From NCBI GenBank assembly GCA_020465985.1, contig JAANYP010003842.1, positions 1-64,000 on the forward strand: a DNA stretch of 64,000 nucleotides, written 5' to 3'. Of the stretch, positions 54,903 to 64,000 are shown one piece after another (the stretch's first letter is position 1; the number at the start of each line of letters is the position of its first letter). Position numbers and translations under genes: made by a program. The notes under the pieces were generated by a model. That model was not told where the DNA came from. It worked only from the letters and a program-made list of their open reading frames with translations, and did no database searches. The DNA comes from Centrapalus pauciflorus. Taxonomy: Eukaryota > Streptophyta > Magnoliopsida > Asterales > Asteraceae.

Positions 54903-57900
54903 CTGCGAAGGAGGCCAGGGAAAACCCAGAGGTGGTTACGGGTACGTTCATAGTTAACTCTTTGCCTGCAAGAGTTTTATTTGATTCTGGTGCAAATCGT
55001 TCATTTGTATCTACTATGTTTGCACAAAGACTTGCCATGCCACTGTCTAGATTATCTGCCGTACTTGACATAGATACTGCTAGCAACACTTTAGTCAAGG
55101 TAGATCACGTATACCGTAATTACACATTAGTAATTGAAGATGTAGTCTTCAATTTGGACCTGATCCCTATTGAGTTCAGTGAGTTTGACGTGATAGTCGG
55201 GATGGACTGGTTGATCGAGAATGAAGCCCATATAGTGTGTAAGAGCCGAATGATAAAGATAACTACTCCGGAGGGGCGTGAGATTCGTATTTATGGGGAT
55301 AGGAGAAGCGGTGATTTATGTTTGTTGACTATTGCAAAAGCTCGAAAGCTTGTTGCAAAGGGATGTGACGCTTACTTAGCATATGCGATTGATGCTAAGG
55401 CTGAGAAGAGAACTTTGGCCGATGTGCCAGTTGTTTCACAATTCCCGGATGTGTTTCCGGAAGAATTTTCTGGCGTGCCGCCTGAGAGACAAGTGGAATT
55501 TAGAATTGACTTGATCCCTGGAGCTGCACCGGTAGCTCGTTCTCCTTATCGCCTTGCCCCAACTGAGATGAAAGAGATGATGACACAACTTCAAGAGTTG
55601 TTGGACAAGGGCTTCATTCGGCCGAGTTCATCGCCGTGGGGAGCTCCGGTATTATTTGTTAAGAAGAAAGATGGCACGATGAGGATGTGCATAGACTACC
55701 GGGAGCTGAATAGGTTGACGATCAAGAACAAGTATCCGTTGCCACAGATAGACGATTTGTTTGACCAATTACATGGGGCGAGTGTGTTCTCCAAGATAGA
55801 TTTGAGGTCGGGGTACCATCAATTGAAGGTACGAGAAGAGGATGTGCCTAAGACGGCATTTAGGACGCGTTATGGGCATTATGAGTTCTTGGTTATGCCT
55901 TTCGGGTTAACCAATGCGCCGGCTGTCTTTATGGATTTAATGAACCGATTTTGCAGACCTATGTTAGACAAATCAGTGATAATGTTTATTGATGATATAC
56001 TGGTGTACTCTAAGTCTGAGGCTGAGCATGTTGAACATGTCAGAGAGCTGTTAGAGTTGTTGAGGAAAGAAAAGTTGTACGCCAAATTCTCGAAGTGCGA
56101 GTTTTGGCTGCAACAGATACAGTTTCTAGGGCATGTGATTTCGGGGGCTGGGACATCTGTGGATCCAGCCAAAGTTGAAGCAATAAAGATCTGGGAACCG
56201 CCGTGTTCGGCTACGAAAGTTAGAAGTTTTCTGGGATTGGCGGGCTACTATAGGAGATTCATAAAGGATTTTTCTAAGAATGCAGTTCCTCTGACTGCAT
56301 TAACAAAGAAGAATGCACCGTTTGTATGGAAAACTGTGCATCAGGAGGCCTTTGAGGTTCTGAAGAAGGCGTTAAGCGAGGCGCCGATACTTGCCTTACC
56401 GGAAGGCAATGACGATTTTGTGGTTTATACTGATGCTTCGAGGTTAGGGTTAGGCGCTGTACTGATGCAGCGTGGAAAGGTTATAGCGTATGCTTCAAGA
56501 CAGTTGAAGCAGCATGAGAAGAATTATTCAACTCATGATCTCGAGTTGACTGCGGTAACATTTGCTTTGAAATTATGGAGACACTATCTGTATGGTACTA
56601 AGTGTCAACTTTACACAGACCATAAGAGCTTGAAGTATATCTTTAGTCAGAAGGAACATAATATGAGACAACATAGGTCTATGGAGCTTATTAAAGACTA
56701 CAATTGTGAGATACTGTACCATCCCGGAAAGGCTAATGTGGTAGCCGATGCTTTGAGCCGAAAAGCTTATGCTAAGGATTTCTGTTATATGATGACGTCT
56801 ACAATGCTGACCTCCACAATAATTGATGATGTCAAGGCCGCTCAGGAGGAAGCCTTGAAAGATGAGAATATTGGTGCTGAGGATATTAGAGTGCAGATTA
56901 AGAATATGGAAACAAGTGAGTCGGGACTGAAAGGGATTTACGGAAGGATCTGGGTGCCGAAGTTTGGTGGAATGAGACGAGTAATTATTGAAGAGGCACA
57001 TCAATCTAAGTTTTCTGTACATCCTGGAAGTACAAAGATGTACAACGAGCTGAAAGCAGACTTCTGGTGGCCCGGATTGAAGAAAGATATAGGCCAATAC
57101 GTGGAAAGATGTCGAACTTGTCGGCTGGTGAAAGCCGAACATCAGCAACCATACGGCAGTATGCAACCGCTTCCCATTCCGGAGTGGAAATGGGAACATA
57201 TTACGATGGACTTTGTTACGAAACTACCGAAAACTAGGCGTCAACACGATGCAGTTTGGGTAATAGTGGACAGATTGACTAAGTCGGCTCACTTTATACC
57301 AATAAGAGAAAGTTATTCGCTGGAGAAGTTGGCTCAGATTTATATGGACGAGATTGTTTCTAGGCATGGGGTGCCTAAGTCCATAGTATCGGATCGAGAT
57401 AGCCGATTTACTTCGAACTTCTGGTCGGCTTTACAAGAAGGGTTGGGAACAAGGATCGCAGTGAGTACGGCCTATCGTCCGCAAACCGATGGCCAAAGTG
57501 AAAGGACAATCCTCACTCTTGAAGACATGATGAAATCGTGTGTGTTAGATCTCGGTGGCAACTGGGATGATCATTTGCCACTGATAGAGTTTTCGTACAA
57601 TAATAGCTATCATGCGACGATCAAGAAAGCGCCGTTTGAGGCTTTGTATGGAAGGAGATGTAGGACTCCTACATGTTGGAGAGAAACTGGTGAAACACCG
57701 ATTGCTGGGCCGGCTTTGCTTCAAGAAACAAACGAGAAGATACAGTTGATTAGGCAGAACATGAAGGCGGCCAGGACCGTCAGAAAAGTTATTACGACAG
57801 AAGGCACAAACCTATCAGCTTTGAAGTGAATGACTGGGTTTACTTGAAAGTATCACCCATGACGGGTGTTACTCGTTTTGTTAAGAGGGGTAAGTTGGCT

Positions 57901-58254
57901 CCGAGATTTGTTGGTCCCTTTAAGATAGTAGAAAAAGTTGAAAATCAATCGCATCGCCTGGAGTTGCCTGAAGAGATGTCAGGCATACATCCAGTATTTC
58001 ATGCTGGAAGTCTCCGAAAGTCATTTACGACTAGTAACGAAGATTGGGCCGACCATACTGAACTGCAAGTTGATGAAAGGCTCCGGTATGTTGAGGAGCC
58101 GGAATGTGTGTTGGATACCAAGATGAAAAAGCTAAGGAGCAAAGAGATTGAAATGGTGCTTGTACGTTGGAAGCATCATAAAGGAGAAAATCACACGTGG
58201 GAAACAAAGGCGGAAATGTTAAAAAAATATCCACAACTGTTTGAATTCGAGTAA
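54800..58254 (+). pseudogene. pol: Gypsy-3 unit A pol: PR-RT-RH-INT-chromodomain
   Basis: Open for 965 codons from 54932 (and back to the deletion junction) to 57829. Protease VLFDSGANRSFVST (about 54975); RT MRMCIDYRELN, SKIDLRSGYHQLKV and FIDDILVYS (Asp pair 55991-55996); RNase H VVYTDASRLGLG and LYTDHKSLKY; integrase VHPGSTKMYNEL, CRTCRLVKAEH, HITMDFVTKLP, SDRDSRFTSNFW, TDGQSERT. A one-base loss near 57775 shifts frame inside AARDRQKSY-type sequence; the end resumes at 57826 (NDWVYLKVSPMTG) and carries the chromodomain LRYVEEPECVLD, LVRWKHHKGENHTW, stopping at 58252. Catalytic residues are intact. There is no proper start because gag is deleted. Confidence 0.93.
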
Positions 58255-58290
58255 CTTCGAGGACGAAGTTGAGCGTGGTGGAGCCCATGT

Positions 58291-60290
58291 TGTAACATCC
58301 TCGGAATTATTTTATTGAAATTGGGTTAATTAAGTGGAAAATATATATTTAAGTTGAAATTTGAGCAATTATTATGTATTTTGGATATTTAGAAAGTTTG
58401 TTATTATTTTAAGAAAATTTGAACTCGGAATCATCGTTATGGAGTATTATGAATTTAAAAGTTATTAATGATAATTTTAAGAATAAATCAGTATTTTATG
58501 GAACCGGTTAAGTCGAGGGGTGAAATGTGCAAAATGATGAAAATGAGAATAAAATGGCCAAAACCTCTCATTTTCTATAGTTTCACTCTCTCTCTACACT
58601 CTCTCTCTAGAAATTTTCTCTATACATCTCTCTAAGATATCTCACAAACCGACCGGCCGATTATCGAGATTTATACGTCAACGGAAAGATCTCGAGGAGT
58701 ACTACAACAATCTGCAATTGGATTTCTGATTTCGTACAAATTGAGGTAAGAATCGACCCTTTTAAGTTTGTTGTTTCGGTTTTGAAGAACTTAGAATTCG
58801 AATCTGTTGTTTTGTGTGAATTGGAGCTTGTTTTGCTTGAAATATTGCAAGCATATGATAGCATATGCATAATAGAATCGAAACTAGGCATCATACTTGA
58901 TATATCGGTGATTTGAGGCTTAGAAATGTATGTTTTTAAGTTGTAAGATGAACAAACTCGAAAATATCAAGAACACAGTCGAAATGCAAGAACAAACTCG
59001 ATTTTTGGTACTAGATTCGAGTGTGTTTTCAAGTATATCACTAGATTCGAAGGGGGGGGGGGTCGAATCTGCCCCCAAACTCGAAGGTGGGTTCGAATCT
59101 ACATATAGATTCGAATCTGGTCATCAGATTCGATGGTGGGTTCGAATCTAACCCATTAAATTCGAGTTTAATGCCTAAAATTGAGAATTCTACTCTCTAA
59201 ACTCGAGTATTTTGAATGAAATTTATAAACAACACATAAAATGACAAAGGACAATGTATGAGCATGAAATGGGTTTAAATTTAATTATGGTCTGGAATTT
59301 AGACATGGACCCGAAATGGGGGAAAATATTGCAAAAACTTACGAAACTTGGTTTATAAATTTAAACGGTTATTGACACGAGGTATTGTTGTAACTAACTT
59401 AACAGGTCCCTTGTGGTGTTGTTTAACCCACAGTGGGGTACTTGGTGGATCCGGTTGAAAGCCCGAGGAGAAATAATATTGGATTAAAGTTTAATTACGC
59501 ACCCACTGTGAGTACAGTAGATTTCGCATGTTTATATCTGTTTTATGTTAAGCTTTGCCTGCTGAGACCTGTTGCTTCATTTGTTTGGTTGGAATTCTAC
59601 TAACTTGCGTAGATTTAGATGCACATTCTTACTTGTTGCATGTCCGTTCGATTGTTGTGCATCTAGTGATGGACCGGTGGGTCGCATCGATTACTCTGAT
59701 GTTACTGCGCTATATGACCTGGAGCTGATCCCTCCCAGGCCCGGTAGGCAGTATGTCATCCCCGATCGTACGTTTGTCTCAGATGGTATGTTTAAATGCC
59801 GAGCTTTGGGCTCGAAGGGGCTGCGGCTCTGGTCCGTACTTTGTGTACGAAGAGGATATCCGATGTTGGTCATCTGTGTTATCCTTGGGCTTCATAAAAA
59901 TTTATAAAATGCGTAATCTTTGTATTCACTAAGCATCCGCTTATTCCCCAGTTGTTTATTTTTATCTTACAGGTAAAGGAAAATCTGCAGCGGGACCTTC
60001 TAGTTAGGTCGTGTGGGAAGATTTGGAAGATATCTGCTATTTAATCGGTAATTATGTTGTGGGACAAATGTTATAATATGTTTGGGATGACTGTAATAAA
60101 CTTTTGAGTCTGTAGACTTAGAATTGGGTACCTTGTAGCACCGTAGGGTGTTTGTCACTGTTGCACTACTTTATTTATGTATTTTAATGCTTCCACACTT
60201 AAACTAGGTTATCAGATCATTATGTATTTGTGTTTGATGATTAATCCTGGGTGTTATGTACATGGTGGTTGTTGTGGCAAGGGTGTCACA
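58291..60290 (+). repeat. Gypsy-3 LTR B (2000 bp), shared by both units
   Basis: Differs from LTR A at about five positions by eye (for example TCTATAC for TCTCTAC near 58621 and CCACACTT for CCGCACTT near 60195). It is directly followed by PBS and leader of unit B. It serves as the 3' LTR of unit A and the 5' LTR of unit B. Confidence 0.96.
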
Positions 60291-60295
60291 CGGGA

Positions 60296-60307
60296 TGGTA
60301 TCAGAGC
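60296..60307 (+). promoter_or_regulatory. Gypsy-3 primer-binding site, unit B
   Basis: TGGTATCAGAGC after LTR B, with the same spacing as unit A. Confidence 0.92.
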
Positions 60308-60508
60308 AGTAGTTTGAGATTCAAGTGTCCGTGAGGTCTTGATCTCAAACATTAGGTAATGATATGTAGTGGTTTAAGTAATGATCTGAACTAAGATGGG
60401 TTATGATCTAGTAATTATAAGAGATTAACTATCATACGGGACAAATGAATGGTGTCTTTAAATTAATGACATGTTACTAAACAAATTATATGTTTATAAT
60501 TTCAGAAC

Positions 60509-62611
60509 ATGTCTGGAGGAGGAATGACACCTGAAGAAGCCAGAGAGATGATGCTAGCCATGATGGCTGAGCAGAACAAAATGATACAAGATCAGTTTCG
60601 GGCTCAAGATGAGGCCGATGCTAAGAGATGAGAGGATAAGAGAAAGAACAAGGAGAAGGAAGGGGGTAACAATGAGGAACAAGATGACAACGCTGGGTCA
60701 TCAAACAAACCCAAAGGTTGTCGGTTTAAGGATTTCAAAGGAAATGGTGCTGTGGAATTCAATGGATTGGGTGATGCTGTTGCTGCGCTTGAATGGATAA
60801 CAGCAACCGAACGAACATTCCGAATCAGCGACTGTGTTGAGAAGGATATGGTTCGTTATGCTACTGCTATGTTCACGAATGATGCAACCATGTGGTGGAA
60901 TTCCATGGTTGATGCTTTAACCTTGGAGAAGGTGGCTGTCATGACGTGGGCTGAGTTCACTGAATTGTTCACTCAGCAGTATTGTCCAGTTGATGAGCGT
61001 CGGAGATTGGAGGCGAAGTTTATGGCACTGATGCAGGGGACTAAGACTGTGTCCCAATATGCTGTGGAGTTTACGAGGCTGAGTCTGTTCGCGCCTCATC
61101 AAGTCGATACTGAGGAAAGGAAGGTGACCAGGTTCGAGGCTGGTCTGGATATTGAAATTAGGAGGGTTATGAGCAACGTTCGCTACCCTACATTTGCTGG
61201 TTTACTTGAGGCTGGCAGAAATGTAGAGCAGATTTTGATTAAGTCGGGCTACTCGATTGGGTCTGCTGGTGCTTCCACCAACCCAACACAGCCGTCACTG
61301 CCGAAGCGCCAACGGGAGGGAGGATACTCGGGATCTTCCCGGTCTTCACAGTACTCACCTCAGCAGTCTTATCGCCGACAGTCTGGTTCTTCTGATCGTG
61401 GTCGTGCTCGTGCTTATTCTATCAACACCGAGCCACAATACTGCAACAAGTGTCATTTGGAACATTTTGGCAAGTGCACTAACGGACGCGCTTGCTTTTG
61501 CTGTGGGGAATTGGGTCATTTTCAGAACGATTGCCCAAGGAAAGGTGATGCTTACTATAAGTGTGGGGTGTGGGGACACTATAGTAGAAACTGTAGGAAG
61601 AATGCTCCAACAGCTGCTGCTCCATCATCAACACGATCTTCTGGAGGTTCGAGTGGTGGTTCAGTTAACCGCCGGGGTCAGTCACAAAGAGCACCGGCTC
61701 GTGCTTTTCAGATAACTGCGAAGGAGGCCAGGGAAAACCCAGAGGTGGTTACGGGTACGTTCATAGTTAACTCTTTGCCTGCAAGAGTTTTATTTGATTC
61801 TGGTGCAAATCGTTCATTTGTATCTACTATGTTTGCACAAAGACTTGCCATGCCACTGTCTAGATTATCTGCCGTACTTGACATAGATACTGCTAGCAAC
61901 ACTTTAGTCAAGGTAGATCACGTATACCGTAATTACACATTAGTAATTGAAGATGTAGTCTTCAATTTGGACCTGATCCCTATTGAGTTCAGTGAGTTTG
62001 ACGTGATAGTCGGGATGGACTGGTTGATCGAGAATGAAGCCCATATAGTGTGTAAGAGCCGAATGATAAAGATAACTACTCCGGAGGGGCGTGAGATTCG
62101 TATTTATGGGGATAGGAGAAGCGGTGATTTATGTTTGTTGACTATTGCAAAAGCTCGAAAGCTTGTTGCAAAGGGATGTGACGCTTACTTAGCATATGCG
62201 ATTGATGCTAAGGCTGAGAAGAGAACTTTGGCCGATGTGCCAGTTGTTTCACAATTCCCGGATGTGTTTCCGGAAGAATTTTCTGGCGTGCCGCCTGAGA
62301 GACAAGTGGAATTTAGAATTGACTTGATCCCTGGAGCTGCACCGGTAGCTCGTTCTCCTTATCGCCTTGCCCCAACTGAGATGAAAGAGATGATGACACA
62401 ACTTCAAGAGTTGTTGGACAAGGGCTTCATTCGGCCGAGTTCATCGCCGTGGGGAGCTCCGGTATTATTTGTTAAGAAGAAAGATGGCACGATGAGGATG
62501 TGCATAGACTACCGGGAGCTGAATAGGTTGACGATCAAGAACAAGTATCCGTTGCCACAGATAGACGATTTGTTTGACCAATTACATGGGCGAGTGTGTT
62601 CTCCAAGATAG
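60509..62611 (+). pseudogene. Gypsy-3 unit B gag-protease-RT (N-terminal part)
   Basis: A fused gag-pol frame from ATG 60509 with one TGA at 60626-60628 (codon 40, after DAKR). The gag core has FKDFKGNGAVEFNGLG, ATMWWNSM, TWAEFTELFTQQY and GTKTVSQYAVEF. Zinc-binding motifs are CNKCHLEHFGKC, CFCCGELGHFQNDC and a degenerate YYKCGVWGHYSRNC (first Cys replaced by Tyr). Protease VLFDSGANRSFVS follows in frame and RT runs to IDDLFDQLHG. There a G run has three G instead of the four in unit A (about 62588-62590) and the frame ends at 62611. Confidence 0.92.
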
Positions 62612-64000
62612 ATTTGAGGTCGGGGTACCATCAATTGAAGGTACGAGAAGAGGATGTGCCTAAGACGGCATTTAGGACGCGTTATGGGCATTATGAGTTC
62701 TTGGTTATGCCTTTCGGGTTAACCAATGCGCCGGCTGTCTTTATGGATTTAATGAACCGATTTTGCAGACCTATGTTAGACAAATCAGTGATAATGTTTA
62801 TTGATGATATACTGGTGTACTCTAAGTCTGAGGCTGAGCATGTTGAACATGTCAGAGAGCTGTTAGAATTGTTGAGGAAAGAAAAGTTGTACGCCAAATT
62901 CTCGAAGTGCGAGTTTTGGATGCAACAGATACAGTTTCTAGGGCATGTGATTTCGGGGGCTGGGACATCTGTGGATCCAGCCAAAGTTGAAGCAATAAAG
63001 ATCTGGGAACCGCCGTGTTCGGCTACGGAAGTTAGAAGTTTTCTGGGATTGGCGGGCTACTATAGGAGATTCATAAAGGATTTTTCTAAGAATGCAGTTC
63101 CTCTGACTGCATTAACAAAGAAGAATGCACCGTTTGTATGGAAAACTGTGCATCAGGAGGCCTTTGAGGTTCTGAAGAAGGCGTTAAGCGAGGCGCCGAT
63201 ACTTGCCTTACCGGAAGGCAATGACGATTTTGTGGTTTATACTGATGCTTCGAGGTTAGGGTTAGGCGCTGTACTGATGCAGCGTGGAAAGGTTATAGCG
63301 TATGCTTCAAGACAGTTGAAGCAGCATGAGAAGAATTATTCAACTCATGATCTCGAGTTGACTGCGGTAACATTTGCTTTGAAATTATGGAGACACTATC
63401 TGTATGGTACTAAGTGTCAACTTTACACAGACCATAAGAGCTTGAAGTATATCTTTAGTCAGAAGGAACATAATATGAGACAACATAGGTCTATGGAGCT
63501 TATTAAAGACTACAATTGTGAGATACTGTACCATCCCGGAAAGGCTAATGTGGTAGCCGATGCTTTGAGCCGAAAAGCTTATGCTAAGGATTTCTGTTAT
63601 ATGATGACGTCTACAATGCTGACCTCCACAATAATTGATGATGTCAAGGCCGCTCAGGAGGAAGCCTTGAAAGATGAGAATATTGGTGCTGAGGATATTA
63701 GAGTGCAGATTAAGAATATGGAAACAAGTGAGTCGGGACTGAAAGGGATTTACGGAAGGATCTGGGTGCCGAAGTTTGGTGGAATGAGACGAGTAATTAT
63801 TGAAGAGGCACATCAATCTAAGTTTTCTGTACATCCTGGAAGTACAAAGATGTACAACGAGCTGAAAGCAGACTTCTGGTGGCCCGGATTGAAGAAAGAT
63901 ATAGGCCAATACGTGGAAAGATGTCGAACTTGTCGGCTGGTGAAAGCCGAACATCAGCAACCATACGGCAGTATGCAACCGCTTCCCATTCCGGAGTGGA
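62593..64000 (+). pseudogene. pol: Gypsy-3 unit B pol continuation (RT-RH-INT), runs off window
   Basis: After the one-base deletion, the other frame is open from SVFSKIDLRSGYHQLKV to the window end. It contains FIDDILVYS, RNase H (VVYTDASRLGLG, LYTDHKSLKY) and the start of integrase (VHPGSTKMYNEL, CRTCRLVKAEHQQ). It matches unit A almost residue for residue, with changes such as Met for Leu in EFW(L/M)QQIQF and Glu for Lys in SAT(K/E)VRSF. No stop is visible. Confidence 0.9.

Larger units (their letters stand above)
52481..64000 (+). mobile_element. Gypsy-3: tandem chromovirus array LTR-int-LTR-int (continues)
   Basis: Two units share LTRs: LTR A (52481-54480), interior A (54481-58290), LTR B (58291-60290), interior B (60291 to the window end). 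Both interiors start with the same PBS and leader. LTR A and B are each 2000 bp with about 5 differences by eye, so the array is very young. No target duplication or extra sequence separates interior A from LTR B, so this is one tandem structure and not two neighbouring insertions. RT sequence and chromodomain place it with Tekay-like chromoviruses. The right LTR lies outside the window. Confidence 0.93.

Noticed and set aside
56573..57199. Long antisense open frame of 208 codons in Gypsy-3 (copy at 63385-63978)
   Set aside because: It is the shadow of the RNase H/integrase coding frame; composition and motifs support the sense strand only.
58285..58295. A second independent Gypsy-3 insertion next to the first
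   Set aside because: No target duplication or host sequence lies between interior A and LTR B, so the units share the LTR.

Overview
The window is repeat-dense nuclear DNA from a flowering plant. Nested LTR retrotransposons with plant tRNA-iMet primer sites, an En/Spm-type (CACTA) gene with introns, long AT microsatellites and a satellite of about 182 bp all point there. The extra ORF after pol in the first Copia element resembles one I know from Asteraceae Copia elements, so a daisy-family species is my best guess (inference, moderate confidence). I see no intact host gene; every coding unit is a transposon gene or a pseudogene.

Layout. 1-3952: AT-rich DNA without a recognisable gene. 3953-9639 and 20051-20390: one satellite array (about 33 monomers, with 3-mer and 6-mer higher-order blocks) split by Copia-1 (9640-20050; 5-bp target duplication CACTT). 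Copia-1 has gag, PR, INT, an RT that lost its catalytic centre, RNase H and a 2.7-kb accessory ORF before the 3' LTR. 20520-23740 (minus): decayed multi-exon TNP1-like En/Spm gene with a truncated Copia LTR in an intron. 24871-34268 (minus): two-exon F-box pseudogene split by Gypsy-1, a chromovirus (25296-33783; target duplication GTTAA). 34490-43315: Gypsy-2, with well-preserved LTRs around a badly decayed interior. 43330-44289: minisatellite of about 100 bp, also found downstream of the F-box remnant. 44290-50947: Copia-2, truncated at its 3' side. 50948-52480 (minus): LTR plus polypurine tract of an Athila/Tat-like element. 52481-64000: Gypsy-3, a tandem LTR-internal-LTR-internal array of a very young chromovirus that runs off the window.

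How the parts relate. The retroelements share the usual cycle: tRNA-primed reverse transcription at the PBS, plus-strand priming at the PPT, integrase-made 5-bp duplications and, in the chromoviruses, a C-terminal chromodomain that steers integration. By eye, LTR divergence orders the insertions: Copia-1 (about 4%) and Gypsy-2 (3-4%) are older, Gypsy-1 (about 1%) is younger, and the Gypsy-3 array (about 5 differences in 2000 bp) is very recent. Both Copia elements and Gypsy-2 have lost the RT catalytic aspartates by different routes. The two Gypsy-3 units have complementary defects: one lacks gag, the other has a frameshift in RT.

The points I find most interesting are the accessory Copia ORF bounded by two polypurine tracts, a gag-stop/acceptor-like signal shared by the two Copia elements, the Gypsy-3 tandem array, the disrupted F-box gene, and a short CAAGCTGTTAGT-type motif scattered over unrelated loci.
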